Shown: positions 35,371-43,984 of the stretch, piece after piece
How the letters are laid out: every line of letters starts with the position of its first letter
How positions within the stretch are numbered: the first letter of the stretch is position 1
Source: Candidatus Bathyarchaeota archaeon
GTDB lineage: Archaea; Thermoproteota; Bathyarchaeia; Bathyarchaeales; Bathyarchaeaceae
Length of the DNA stretch: 64,000 nucleotides
Reading direction: 5' to 3'
Assembly: GCA_026967815.1 (NCBI GenBank)
Contig: JAPUUO010000001.1
Coordinates: 11,662 to 75,661, forward strand
Notes under the pieces: model-generated
The model's input: the letters and a program-made list of their open reading frames with translations, nothing else
Database searches by the model: none
What the model was told of the DNA's origin: nothing
Translations under genes and position numbers: made by a program

Positions 35371-35710
35371 TCCATTTGGGTACGAGATAGGGATAGCGTT
35401 TATCGCCTATAATCAAATGCGTTGTTTGGGAGGAGAAATCTACCTCAAATCGCGCATGGTATTTAACCAACAGCTCTTTCAGTTCCGAGAGAAAAGCGGT
35501 CTTGGGGTCTATCGGTTCTAAATTGCAAGCACATATAAAATGTTCTGTCATTTCACCGCTTTCCACGTTTTTCATCCTTATTCGGCAAAAACCTTTATTG
35601 TCCTCGTCCGCTGACACTTCGCCCACACAACCCTTTTCAAAGGTTATGTAGTCAAAGCACACGGTTCTTCTCATACGGGCTTTATCGCCTTTCTTTAATT
35701 TCTTATCCAT
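35345..35710 (-). CDS. Hypothetical middle-operon protein
   Basis: 121 residues. Small beta N-terminus (KKGDKARMRRTV, GCVGEVSAD) suggests a KOW/SH3-like fold; mixed C-terminus. Overlaps the DUF1064 gene by 26 nt and the next upstream gene by 8 nt. Confidence 0.6.
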   Translation of the reverse strand: MDKKLKKGDKARMRRTVCFDYITFEKGCVGEVSADEDNKGFCRIRMKNVESGEMTEHFICACNLEPIDPKTAFLSELKELLVKYHARFEVDFSSQTTHLIIGDKRYPYLVPKWIEDGSGKE

Positions 35711-35903
35711 ATCTTTCCATTAAAGCGTTAAACAATCTGACATGAAAGGTTTTGATTGGCTTACACTCTACGCCCAAATGCTTGCTTATCCGCTCTCTCA
35801 ACTCGGCATTACTTATGAATAATGCGTCATAATCGTAGCCCATCTCTCGCTGTCGTTTGACATATTGGGCGGCATCGCGGCATATCTCCTCAGTGGACTT
35901 CAT
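35703..35903 (-). CDS. Hypothetical small helical protein
   Basis: 66 residues, mostly helical (MKSTEEICRDAAQYVKRQRE), no motif recognised. Tight spacing with neighbours supports it as a real gene of the middle operon. Confidence 0.55.
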   Translation of the reverse strand: MKSTEEICRDAAQYVKRQREMGYDYDALFISNAELRERISKHLGVECKPIKTFHVRLFNALMERYG

Positions 35904-35916
35904 TGCTTATTTGTAA

Positions 35917-36195
35917 TCATTCTAAATTAGATGTTTTGCTTCTCAGTTTAATTGTCATTGGCTCGAAACCGACACCTCTTTGTATTTCACCGCCGAATCC
36001 ATTATGCGATAATTCGTTGAGCAATGCCCAATAATGGAGTAACGGAGTGCCCTTATGCTTTTCAATTATCGCCCAAGCAGTCAGTTGTTGCTCGGGTGTA
36101 AGGCGGCTCATATCAAACCGCACCTCAACAGACCAATCAAACTTTTGATTTGGGTCGTACTCGATTATGCCCTTTCCGTTAATAATCGTTTTCAT
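35917..36195 (-). CDS. Hypothetical middle-operon protein
   Basis: 92 residues from ATG at 36195, chosen because it forms an ATGA overlap with the upstream stop. Alpha/beta, ends in KLRSKTSNLE. Family not recognised. Confidence 0.6.
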   Translation of the reverse strand: MKTIINGKGIIEYDPNQKFDWSVEVRFDMSRLTPEQQLTAWAIIEKHKGTPLLHYWALLNELSHNGFGGEIQRGVGFEPMTIKLRSKTSNLE

Positions 36196-36539
36196 TCTTC
36201 GCTTACCTCCACAATGATACACTGCTCCTTGTCAATACCATCTTTCCCTATCCCCTCCACGACAGCCCACGCCTCCCAACGCTCCATCAGCTTTGCGATT
36301 GTCATACTCTCGCCATAAATGCTGCGGAGCATAAAGGTAAATTCGGGCGAGTTGATGCGGAAACGGCAGATGTTGGTGATTACGCGCTTGTCCTTTCGCC
36401 ATTCGCAATGGAATTGCACCACGTCGCCGATTTTCGCAGCTTGCAATGTTTGGTTACAGTAGAGTCCTATCGGTAGTACAACTTGTGCCACACTTCTCGT
36501 CTGAGGGGTAGGGTGCTGTATCTTTATAGGTCGGGGCAT
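36192..36539 (-). CDS. Hypothetical beta-barrel-like protein
   Basis: 115 residues. The region IGDVVQFHCEWRKDKRVITN resembles ASCH/PUA-like small barrels in which a protein binds nucleic acid, but the match is weak. Coupled to the downstream gene by a 4-nt overlap. Confidence 0.55.
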   Translation of the reverse strand: MPRPIKIQHPTPQTRSVAQVVLPIGLYCNQTLQAAKIGDVVQFHCEWRKDKRVITNICRFRINSPEFTFMLRSIYGESMTIAKLMERWEAWAVVEGIGKDGIDKEQCIIVEVSEE

Positions 36540-36541
36540 AT

Positions 36542-37123
36542 TCAGAACCAGTCTATTCTCGTTTCACATTTATATCCTTTCTCCCACACATACCACGCAT
36601 ATCCCTGCGCACTCCCTCTGAAATTCCCATCACGATCGCTACACGGTATTCTTGAAGATGACACCCAAATTCGCTTCGGTGGAAATTCTCTGAAAAGCTC
36701 CTGCCTATGCTTGCTTTCAAGGAACAATATGCGCAGCCACATTGCAACCTTGCATCCGTCTGCGACAACCGACAATGCTTTACGCACCATATCCGTAGCA
36801 CAAGAATATGGAGGATTAGTCACTATTTCACCATGCCATTCTTCTCCGTTGTAAGCGAGAAAATCAAGTTGCTCAATATCTCTATTCCGCGTAATTATGT
36901 CGCTCCTGCGCACATCATAACCGTTCTTGGCAAGCGTGTCAGAAATATGTCCTAATCCATCACACGGCTCCCATATTTGATGTGAGGACTGTTCAAGTTT
37001 CAGCAATTCCTCCACTGCTTTCGGATGTGTGCAATACAAGTCGTACTGCGCCCTTTCTCCAGCGGCGTGATTGCTTGCTCCGAGTGTGGAATATACGTTT
37101 GCCGATTTCTTTGCCATACTCAA
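36542..37123 (-). CDS. DNA methyltransferase-like protein, NPPY type
   Basis: 193 residues. Motif IV NPPY (EIVTNPPYS, about residue 103) and a motif-I-like WEPCDGLGHISDTL region identify a Rossmann amino-methyltransferase, probably adenine-N6. No restriction partner is nearby, so it is an orphan enzyme likely protecting phage DNA or tuning expression. Start 37123 or the third-residue Met at 37117. Confidence 0.75.
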   Translation of the reverse strand: MSMAKKSANVYSTLGASNHAAGERAQYDLYCTHPKAVEELLKLEQSSHQIWEPCDGLGHISDTLAKNGYDVRRSDIITRNRDIEQLDFLAYNGEEWHGEIVTNPPYSCATDMVRKALSVVADGCKVAMWLRILFLESKHRQELFREFPPKRIWVSSSRIPCSDRDGNFRGSAQGYAWYVWEKGYKCETRIDWF

Positions 37124-37743
37124 TCCTTATTAGATGTCAATGCCAACCCCACAGCACGGATATACCAATCAAACTGCATCGGCTTCATCGCTCCGAGTTT
37201 GTTCGCTTCATAGTGCGTTTTGCTCTCCCACACCGCATTGTCGCGCCGTTGCAGGTCGAAACAGCATAGCTGTATTTCGTCAATGTAGCGACGGTTGTTC
37301 ACGTTCTGAAAGCCCTTCGCCGTCAAAAACACTCGCGTTTTCTCTTGAAAGAGCGCATAGTCGAACTGCTGTCTATTATCCACATAATCGCGCACCCCTT
37401 TCGCATAAAAGGCTTGCGACACGGGAATAAACGCCCCGAGGTAGTTCTGATTAGGTCGGCTTCCGATAAGCGAGAAATAACGCGTCATCGCTCCGTTCCA
37501 GCTCGTCATTCGTGCCTGCGCCATAAGCCGAAGCGTCCACTCTTTCCAGCTCATCGTAATGCCCTCCTCGTTCAGAAAGCCGTACACGCCCGTCTGCGAA
37601 ACCTTGTCGAGAAATTCCCTCGCCAAACCCTCGTCGCCGATGCGGTGCGCGTCCTCAACCCCCTTGCGGTAGCAAAAATCTATCAAGGAAATTGTTGAAA
37701 GGGCTACGCCTCTGTCAATGATAGGTCGGTTCTTACTCGCCAT
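37120..37743 (-). CDS. Hypothetical middle-operon protein
   Basis: 207 residues, alpha-rich with aromatic clusters (SWNGAMTRYFSLIGSRPNQNYLGAF). No signal or catalytic motif recognised. Overlaps both neighbours (4 and 11 nt). Confidence 0.6.
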   Translation of the reverse strand: MASKNRPIIDRGVALSTISLIDFCYRKGVEDAHRIGDEGLAREFLDKVSQTGVYGFLNEEGITMSWKEWTLRLMAQARMTSWNGAMTRYFSLIGSRPNQNYLGAFIPVSQAFYAKGVRDYVDNRQQFDYALFQEKTRVFLTAKGFQNVNNRRYIDEIQLCCFDLQRRDNAVWESKTHYEANKLGAMKPMQFDWYIRAVGLALTSNKD

Positions 37744-38227
37744 TGTCCTCTTCGTTAAGCACCTCTTTCATCAGCTCTCTGTCCGCCTCTCTTTTCGCTT
37801 TCAGCTCTTTCTTGCTCATGCCGCTTTCGGAGGCAATATCTTCCATAAAGGCGGCACTTGCCATTTCTTCGGAATCGGTAACGGATTTCGCTTTCTCCGC
37901 GCCCTCGGCATCCTTGCGTTTCTGCCATTCCACAATAGCTTTCTGCACTCCGCTTGTCAGTTCTTGGTCTTGCGTCATAGCCATTGCAGGAATGAATAGA
38001 GATACGATGTAGCCCTGCAACTGGTCTATACGCTCTTGTTTCGCGGCGGCAAGGAGATACCCGTAAGCGTGAGTATTACCCCCGATACGGCAGTTGAAAA
38101 TGCCGCTCGTACTCGTTATCGAAAGGAAAGTCCGCTCGATGCTTCCCTCCTTGTAGTGGAAAGTGAACTTCCACTCGCCAACCTCCTTCACGAGGTAAGG
38201 CTTACGCTGTTTAATCTTTATGCTCAT
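37733..38227 (-). CDS. Hypothetical protein with charged C-terminal coil
   Basis: 164 residues. Beta-like N-terminus (about 1-75) and a highly charged helical C-terminus (about 105-164, Glu/Lys/Ala). Family not recognised. Overlaps the upstream gene by 17 nt. Confidence 0.6.
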   Translation of the reverse strand: MSIKIKQRKPYLVKEVGEWKFTFHYKEGSIERTFLSITSTSGIFNCRIGGNTHAYGYLLAAAKQERIDQLQGYIVSLFIPAMAMTQDQELTSGVQKAIVEWQKRKDAEGAEKAKSVTDSEEMASAAFMEDIASESGMSKKELKAKREADRELMKEVLNEEDNGE

Positions 38228-38627
38228 TTGTCTTTTTGGATTGTATCGTTATGTTGTAAATCTTGCAATGAAGCGCGAAACGCTGTGCGAGTGCGTTGAA
38301 ATCGCGCTCAATCTTCCTACGCTCCTTGCGCATACCGAAGCCATAGTATTTATGCCACAGAGCGTGATATTCGCGCAATCTGTCAAGCATATTCTGCGCC
38401 TCTTGTATCGGTTTAAGGTTCGCATTTTCCTCAAACCACTTGGATAGGCTCGGCATTTCACACGAAAGCGAAAAACTGCCCCTTGTTGGAACATAATCGG
38501 ATTCTTCCTCCGATTCAAAGCTTGTGCTACGCTCTACCACCTTGCCGATTGACCTCATTTCGCCATTCGGGTCGCAAATAAGTAATTCGGGATTTCCGAA
38601 CAACTTGTCTGTATCTTTGTCGCCCAT
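38211..38627 (-). CDS. Hypothetical helical protein
   Basis: 138 residues. Acidic Ser-rich N-terminal half (SFESEEESDYVPTRG) and a basic helical C-terminal half. No family recognised. Confidence 0.58.
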   Translation of the reverse strand: MGDKDTDKLFGNPELLICDPNGEMRSIGKVVERSTSFESEEESDYVPTRGSFSLSCEMPSLSKWFEENANLKPIQEAQNMLDRLREYHALWHKYYGFGMRKERRKIERDFNALAQRFALHCKIYNITIQSKKTNEHKD

Positions 38628-38629
38628 AG

Positions 38630-38908
38630 TCAGTCGTAATAAGTTTTGATTTTCTTTCGGGTGAAAAAGAGATAAAGATGCGCGAGGTTAGGCTGGTGCG
38701 TAGAAACCAATTCCCAACCCTCGGCAGACATCCGCTCCAGCATTTGTTTCATATCGAAAGGGTCATCGGCGTTTACGACCTTAACCACATTCTCAACCTC
38801 ACTCGGAGCGGCATGCCCTTTCTCCACGGCTCGTTTGCCCTGCTTGATTTGCAGGACTATCCGCGCCAACAACAGCACGGCAATTATTAATAGTAGGATG
38901 TCGGTCAT
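38630..38908 (-). CDS. Membrane-anchored DUF4177-like protein
   Basis: 92 residues from ATG at 38908 (ATGA overlap with upstream stop). One N-terminal membrane helix (about 3-20) and a C-terminal segment EGWELVSTHQPNLAHLYLFF that resembles DUF4177. Role unknown. Confidence 0.6.
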   Translation of the reverse strand: MTDILLLIIAVLLLARIVLQIKQGKRAVEKGHAAPSEVENVVKVVNADDPFDMKQMLERMSAEGWELVSTHQPNLAHLYLFFTRKKIKTYYD

Positions 38909-39114
38909 AATTCCTCTTGGTTTAATTTCCACTTCACAAAATCCATATCGCCGTCATTGTCATAGAGTTGGAAGATATACTCTTTCATTTTCTCCGCTCC
39001 TGCAATGAACGCAAATTCAACTTCCTGCTCTACCTCGTGAGGTTCTGACGCATGAAAGGACAAATTGTCCCTTACTTCTTTGGCATATATTTCAGCCGCT
39101 TCTCTGATTGTCAT
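38905..39114 (-). CDS. Hypothetical acidic protein
   Basis: 69 residues, acidic and helical (FAFIAGAEKMKEYI resembles small phage proteins with a GFxxGA-type helix). Coupled on both sides by 4-nt overlaps. Confidence 0.58.
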   Translation of the reverse strand: MTIREAAEIYAKEVRDNLSFHASEPHEVEQEVEFAFIAGAEKMKEYIFQLYDNDGDMDFVKWKLNQEEL

Positions 39115-39305
39115 ATCTGTTCTTGTTTCTTCCGTTTATCAAATCGTTTCATCCTCGCGCAGTTGCAGTCGGAAGTGCAGAGAATATCCACAGCGAAATA
39201 AAAGCCGTAGATACGCTCACAATGTGATTTCCTGCCACAATGTCCGCTTGCAGGAGAATGGTATCTGCACTTCATTCTGTACGCCTCGCGCTCCTTGGTC
39301 TCCAT
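39111..39305 (-). CDS. Small Cys/His-rich protein
   Basis: 64 residues with CRYH, CGRKSHCERIY and CTSDCNC: at least six Cys plus His, probably zinc-binding. Translationally coupled to its downstream neighbour. Confidence 0.58.
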   Translation of the reverse strand: METKEREAYRMKCRYHSPASGHCGRKSHCERIYGFYFAVDILCTSDCNCARMKRFDKRKKQEQI

Positions 39306-39306
39306 A

Positions 39307-39816
39307 TCAATATTTCGGTATTGCTCTGTAAAGCGGTTTCTCCTTTTTCAGATGGTAGTTGACATCAAAAACGGCGAGGCGGTCAATGATATTCTTTAGG
39401 CGTTGCATGTCACCCTGCAACTCATGCACTTGGTCTTTCCATTTCACACCCTCGCGCTTTCGCGCTCTTGCGGACATCATGACAATATCGGCCACATTTA
39501 ACTTTATCTCTCTGATGCGCCGTTTCAGCATACCGACAAGCTCCACGCGCTGACGTTCTGTAAAGACAACCTCTTTGTTCTCGCCTCGGAGCATATCGAC
39601 AACTTCCTGCAACACCGCTATTCTGTCTTTGATGTAAGACTGCTGTTGCTTGCGTAATACGGGGTCGGTAATGTCAGCTTTGTCCTCGTGCAGACGCTGG
39701 CACGCAGCCAACGAGAGACAGATGTATTTGCGTAGAACGCACCGCTCTGTTATTGTGAGGCGAAGTGTCGCCCTTTCGGGGGTTGTCGGGGTGTATGATT
39801 CTTTGTAATAGCTCAT
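39307..39816 (-). CDS. Hypothetical helical protein
   Basis: 169 residues from ATG at 39816 (ATGA overlap with upstream stop); the frame continues upstream only as an overlap shadow. Highly helical with a long coiled-coil stretch (about 50-150). Family not recognised. Confidence 0.6.
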   Translation of the reverse strand: MSYYKESYTPTTPERATLRLTITERCVLRKYICLSLAACQRLHEDKADITDPVLRKQQQSYIKDRIAVLQEVVDMLRGENKEVVFTERQRVELVGMLKRRIREIKLNVADIVMMSARARKREGVKWKDQVHELQGDMQRLKNIIDRLAVFDVNYHLKKEKPLYRAIPKY

Positions 39817-40064
39817 ATCTTGAATCGTTTTATAAGTTTCTTGACTCTTGTGCAGTCGGACAGCTCGCACCGTGTAGGCGCGGCATAGAGCCGAGGGCAG
39901 TCGTGCGGGCATCCGTCTTTCTCGATGGCGTAGAGCTTGCACTGCTCATTGATTTTCTTGGAGCAATATTTCGTATTCTCTGTTGATAAAGAGAGATAGG
40001 GGCAACTATCTATGAGGTATTCCGTCAGTGCCTCGGTGCTTACTTGAATAGTTTTCATGCTCAC
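39813..40064 (-). CDS. Small Cys-rich protein
   Basis: 83 residues with eight Cys (CPYLS, YCSKK, QCKLY, GCPHDCPRLY, RCELSDC), likely a zinc-binding module. Overlaps both neighbours by 4 nt. Confidence 0.58.
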   Translation of the reverse strand: MSMKTIQVSTEALTEYLIDSCPYLSLSTENTKYCSKKINEQCKLYAIEKDGCPHDCPRLYAAPTRCELSDCTRVKKLIKRFKI

Positions 40065-40906
40065 TTCCCTTTCAGTCCCTCCACAACCGCTTGGGCAACC
40101 GAAACGGCATACTCGGCGACTTCTTTGGGTGTGTTAAACTTGTTTGCCACTTTCAAGGCTACCTCTTTTGCGAGGTCGGCGGCGTATGCGTCCCAATAGC
40201 TGTCCGTGAGGTCAACTTCCACGGGGATTTTGATTGAGCCGATATTAGGCTTCTTCTCCGCCTCCGCCTGCTCCGTTGGCTGAACAAGCTCCACGCAATC
40301 TTCGGGAATATTGTAGATGAATGAATCATCGTGCTTCAGCGTGTAGATGCGTCCTGCACAATCTCGGCGCATTTCAACGCTTATGACCTTCCATTCCTTT
40401 TGCGAAACAGCATGAGGAGGCATATTGGTAATTTCCAAGTGTCTTTCCACGTCTAAGCAAATAGGTTCGTGTAGATTTTCAAGAACTCTAACGAAGTCCC
40501 CAACCTTGATTGTCGGGGCGGTCGGCTCGGTGTAGGGTTCGATGCTATGTATTGTTGCAGGGTATATCGTAGAGTCGATTTCTACATATATGTGGCATCC
40601 ATCTATCTTTCTGATAACGCCTATACAGCCACACAGCTCCTCCTTGTAGTAGCCGTCTTTCATGCGCACAACATCCCCCTCCTTAAACTTCGGCTCTTTC
40701 GCCTCCGCATCGACCTTGACGAGATACTTGAGGGGGATAGCGAGCGTGAAGCCATATAGTCCACCAACTTTGTGCTGGATTATAATTTTTGAGGGATTGA
40801 TTCTCACTACCTCGTAATTCATGTCATCGCCTTTGAATCTTTCAAACTCTTTCGGCGCGTCCTTTGACACTCTCACCTTGTCGCCTTGCTTGATTTCGTT
40901 GCTCAT
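40061..40906 (-). CDS. Protein with repeated KOW/SH3-like barrels
   Basis: 281 residues. Three barrel-like repeats begin with similar patterns (IKQGDKVRVSK near 5, FKEGDVVRMKD near 74, IKVGDFVRVLE near 134), then an acidic helical tail. Such repeats occur in nucleic-acid or ribosome-binding proteins; the partner here is unknown. Confidence 0.62.
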   Translation of the reverse strand: MSNEIKQGDKVRVSKDAPKEFERFKGDDMNYEVVRINPSKIIIQHKVGGLYGFTLAIPLKYLVKVDAEAKEPKFKEGDVVRMKDGYYKEELCGCIGVIRKIDGCHIYVEIDSTIYPATIHSIEPYTEPTAPTIKVGDFVRVLENLHEPICLDVERHLEITNMPPHAVSQKEWKVISVEMRRDCAGRIYTLKHDDSFIYNIPEDCVELVQPTEQAEAEKKPNIGSIKIPVEVDLTDSYWDAYAADLAKEVALKVANKFNTPKEVAEYAVSVAQAVVEGLKGK

Positions 40907-41124
40907 GCTTCTTCCTCCATTTGTTTGGCGATTTGTGCAAGTGCGAGCAAGGATATTCCCTGCACAAATTCCTTTTCATCTGCATAAACCTCAGACGAAA
41001 CTTCTACACTCTCGATTTCCAACACTCGTTCTACAAAGTTGGCGGGTGCATCATCACCCTGTGCCATTAGCAGATAGGCGTTCTTTTTGATTTCCTTTTC
41101 GGGAATGTCAAATGTTACTTTCAT
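40903..41124 (-). CDS. Hypothetical acidic protein
   Basis: 73 residues, acidic, alpha/beta (KVTFDIPEKEIKKNAYLLM). No family recognised. It directly follows the kissing-loop leader (41130-41224), so its expression may be attenuated there. Confidence 0.58.
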   Translation of the reverse strand: MKVTFDIPEKEIKKNAYLLMAQGDDAPANFVERVLEIESVEVSSEVYADEKEFVQGISLLALAQIAKQMEEEA

Positions 41125-41129
41125 CTTTC

Positions 41130-41224
41130 AAACAAAAGGCTCAAACTTTCGCCCGGCTGTGCGAGAACCGGAGTACTTGTATGAGCCGTTAAATTCCTTT
41201 TCCGAAGCCTCGCACGCTTCATAA
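41130..41224 (-). ncRNA. Kissing-loop leader or short RNA with terminator
   Basis: On the minus strand hairpin 1 (41220-41204) is GAAGC/GCTTC with the 7-nt loop GTGCGAG. Hairpin 2 (41187-41138) is GGCTCA/TGAGCC with an inner CCGG/CCGG stem and an apical loop containing CTCGCAC, the exact complement of the first loop. TTTTGTTT follows. A -7 box at 41228-41235 would start RNA at the foot of hairpin 1. It ends just before the 73-residue gene. Confidence 0.65.
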
Positions 41225-41227
41225 GTG

Positions 41228-41235
41228 CAAATATA
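41228..41235 (-). promoter_or_regulatory. -7 box for the kissing-loop RNA
   Basis: TATATTTG on the minus strand. The -33 position reads CTTA, a poor match, so the promoter may need help or be weak. Confidence 0.5.
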
Positions 41236-41264
41236 GTGTTATATTGTGGATTATGTAAGTAATT

Positions 41265-42770
41265 CTATAAAATCACTTTAGGTTTTCGCAAACAAAAGCC
41301 ATAGCCGACCTGCAATCTCTGCTTGAAGCACCCTTTCTGCGCGAGCATAGCCGACAATTCAGGTCGGGCGTGCTGTTTACTCCCCTCGGCTTCGGCAAAC
41401 GCCTTATACTCGTCATACAGCTCAGCAAGACTGCGCCAGCAATCCTTGTCGTATTCCTTGACCGCCTCGTAGTCGTTCTCAGCCCACCATCGGCGCATAT
41501 TGTTGCTCCCTGCCATGATTATCTCCTGCGACTTCTTCATGTCCTCGCCCATTACTATGTCGCCTTTGTTTTTGGCAAAGATGCGGTAGCCCTCCACAAT
41601 CCAATGAAAGATATACATAAGGGCTTCGGGGCGCGTCAGTTTGTAGGTAAGACTCGTGTCCCTGTCCTCGCCCGTAAACGCCCGTGTGGTCGTATGAACA
41701 ACCAATCGTCTGCGCTGACCTCCGTAGCTGTCATCGTCAGTCTCGGGCATAGTGTTGGCACAACACAAAAGCGGCGGCGCAATAACCTTTACGGGCTTTT
41801 TGTCGTATGGTACACGACCCTGGAACTCGCCTCCGCTCGCAAACCTCTTGAAGTCACCGCCCGAAAGCTCTTTGCCGTCCATATCGTCTATGAAGTTGGC
41901 TACTTTGTTGGCGAGTGCCGCGATATTCACGTTGCGGTCGCTGTCCTTGAACAGCTGACGGAACGAAAAGCACGAAAAATACTCCTTGCCGAACACCGAG
42001 GCTATCACATTCGACACAACGGACTTACCGTTACTGCCGGGTCCCAAGAGGAATAGACAATACTCCATCTTAAACGCCTGACGGTCAGAAATTAAAGAGC
42101 CGCACCACTGCTGAAAAACGCTCCGAGCGTCCTTGTTCGGGACAATCTCGGCGATTTTCTCCTCCCACAGCTTGCAGGGATTGCCGAAAGTGCCGTATTT
42201 CTCGGCACACTCGCGATACAGCTCGTCCTTGTCCTTGTATTCAAGGTCAAGCACGATAGCAGGGCATTGCTCCACACTCGGCTTCACCGCCTTGCGCTTC
42301 TCAACGTCATACACAAGGTTTCTGAACGCCACATAACGCCTATTCGGACGATACAGATACTTGTCGCTGCTCGAAATCGTGTCAAGGCAGCTCATGGCGA
42401 TAGCCTTTGCAGGGTACTCGTCATTGTACTTCTCGCCCAAATCAAGCTCGATAAAGGCTCTTTTGAGCAATTCCTTTAAGAATATCTCTCTGTCCTCCAC
42501 ACGCACGAAACACACGCCGTTAAACGCATATATCGCGCTCTTTGAGCCGTCCGAGAGGAAGCGTTTCATCTTGTCCTCGCAAATCAGGTTGCGGACAATC
42601 GCCCTCAGTCGGTCAACACGCCCCTGATACACGTTCTTGTCGTATTTGCCGAGACCTCTCAGCTTGCCTCCATCCTTGCCCTTTGAGTACAGCCGCTTGT
42701 ACTCCGCCTCCATCGCAGGACAGAGCCAATCCAACAAATGCTGGTACAAAAATTCACTTACAAGTGCCAT
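41265..42770 (-). CDS. Superfamily 3 (D5-like) replicative helicase
   Basis: 501 residues. Walker A GPGSNGKS (243-250), Walker B ANFIDDMD, motif C PPLLCCANTMPE. N-terminal part (1-200) is the D5-type region; no zinc or catalytic primase motif is obvious. Unwinds phage DNA at replication forks, usually as a hexamer. C-terminal helical domain (about 400-490) may bind DNA. Part of the middle replication module with DUF3127 protein and DUF1064 nuclease. Confidence 0.88.
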   Translation of the reverse strand: MALVSEFLYQHLLDWLCPAMEAEYKRLYSKGKDGGKLRGLGKYDKNVYQGRVDRLRAIVRNLICEDKMKRFLSDGSKSAIYAFNGVCFVRVEDREIFLKELLKRAFIELDLGEKYNDEYPAKAIAMSCLDTISSSDKYLYRPNRRYVAFRNLVYDVEKRKAVKPSVEQCPAIVLDLEYKDKDELYRECAEKYGTFGNPCKLWEEKIAEIVPNKDARSVFQQWCGSLISDRQAFKMEYCLFLLGPGSNGKSVVSNVIASVFGKEYFSCFSFRQLFKDSDRNVNIAALANKVANFIDDMDGKELSGGDFKRFASGGEFQGRVPYDKKPVKVIAPPLLCCANTMPETDDDSYGGQRRRLVVHTTTRAFTGEDRDTSLTYKLTRPEALMYIFHWIVEGYRIFAKNKGDIVMGEDMKKSQEIIMAGSNNMRRWWAENDYEAVKEYDKDCWRSLAELYDEYKAFAEAEGSKQHARPELSAMLAQKGCFKQRLQVGYGFCLRKPKVIL

Positions 42771-42773
42771 ATT

Positions 42774-43037
42774 TCAACCATATAATTTACTCCAATCCAA
42801 TATGGATTTCGTATGTTCTACAAGTTCAGTCGTTCCCATCACACCGTCCAATTCCTCGCCGTGTCGCTCTTTATACAGAAGTTGCCCATCACGCCACGGA
42901 TTGAGCGTCAACGTCAGAACACCCCACCTATATCGGGCGTATATGTACTCGCCATCATCGGTGTAAATATCCCATTGGCTCGGGCACGCCGAACACGTCA
43001 TTATGCAATGTTTGACTTCGTATTTCTTTGTTGTCAT
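42774..43037 (-). CDS. Hypothetical protein with Cys motif
   Basis: 87 residues from ATG at 43037, leaving a 2-nt gap to the upstream stop; an in-frame GTG at 43043 is an alternative. Contains CIMTCSACPSQW and a Trp-rich middle. Family not recognised. Confidence 0.55.
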   Translation of the reverse strand: MTTKKYEVKHCIMTCSACPSQWDIYTDDGEYIYARYRWGVLTLTLNPWRDGQLLYKERHGEELDGVMGTTELVEHTKSILDWSKLYG

Positions 43038-43039
43038 AC

Positions 43040-43411
43040 TCACTCCTTTATCAGTTCAACTCCGTGCAACGCCAAAAACGCCTCCGCCTCGTGGAGATAG
43101 CGGACAATGCACCCACCGAAATAGTAACTCGCGTTTGCCACTCCAACGCGCCATGAAAAAGCGTCTGTGCGGTGAAAGTAAACAAGATATTCATTGATGC
43201 ACTTTACGACATTCAACTCTTCTCGCTTAAACCCCAGCCATTTCAGGATTGAGTAAGTAATCTCAATCGGCTCAACCTCACTCGCCATCACATACTCCGC
43301 AGGGAACCGCACAATAAGTCCGTTGTCCTCGTCCAAACCACGCACTCGCTCACGCTTGCCGTTGACAAGGATATGCGAGCCGATTCTAAGCTGTTTAATA
43401 TCTACTGCCAT
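43040..43411 (-). CDS. Hypothetical barrel-like protein
   Basis: 123 residues from ATG at 43411, 1 nt after the upstream stop. N-terminal KQLRIGSHILVNGKRERVRGL resembles the small barrel proteins common in Bacteroides phages. The longer frame upstream is a shadow. Confidence 0.58.
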   Translation of the reverse strand: MAVDIKQLRIGSHILVNGKRERVRGLDEDNGLIVRFPAEYVMASEVEPIEITYSILKWLGFKREELNVVKCINEYLVYFHRTDAFSWRVGVANASYYFGGCIVRYLHEAEAFLALHGVELIKE

Positions 43412-43412
43412 A

Positions 43413-43757
43413 TCATTCCTCCTCCTTGAAAAAATCCGCGCCGAAGATGCGCTCCAAAACACCTTGGATAAGTATATTCTCCACTCCGCAATCAATGTCA
43501 TTCGGATAGGTGTTGGCATATTCTTTCCCCACCTTCTCTTTCTCCTCGGCGGTCAGACGTTGTGAAAGAGGTAATCCGTAAACATGGTTTGTTCCTGCCT
43601 TGAATCCGTCCTCATACGAATCGGCAGGACACTCACAGCAATCAAAAGCTGTGTTTTCTCCTCCGCAAAAGTCGCAATTTTCTTTCCATGCGCATTTTTC
43701 GCAGAAATATTCTTTTCTCACGGCTTCTTTCGCCGCTTCTTCTATCGTCTTATTCAT
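43413..43757 (-). CDS. Hypothetical Cys-rich protein
   Basis: 114 residues. Cluster CEKCAWKENCDFC then CCECPAD in the first 50 residues, probably one or two zinc sites; helical C-terminus. Overlaps its upstream neighbour by 4 nt. Confidence 0.58.
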   Translation of the reverse strand: MNKTIEEAAKEAVRKEYFCEKCAWKENCDFCGGENTAFDCCECPADSYEDGFKAGTNHVYGLPLSQRLTAEEKEKVGKEYANTYPNDIDCGVENILIQGVLERIFGADFFKEEE

Positions 43758-43984
43758 ATCTTCTCAAATTTTAGCCCGAAGCACCATCTGAGCATGATGC
43801 GCTTGAATCGAGATATGGGTTTGTAGACTGCGAGCGAGTAGCCTGTGGGTTCGTGTTTGAGGTAGCCGATAGGCTTTACCCACTCAATCGTATGACCGCT
43901 GCGGAATACATCGTCAATGGATTTTCGTAAGTCCATCATCGCTGTCATCGTCTGTTTCATATCGTCATTTGTTTTCTTGTTCAA
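43754..43984 (-). CDS. Hypothetical small protein
   Basis: 76 residues, basic C-terminus (RFKRIMLRWCFGLKFEKI). No family recognised. Overlaps neighbours by 4 and 20 nt. Confidence 0.55.
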   Translation of the reverse strand: MNKKTNDDMKQTMTAMMDLRKSIDDVFRSGHTIEWVKPIGYLKHEPTGYSLAVYKPISRFKRIMLRWCFGLKFEKI

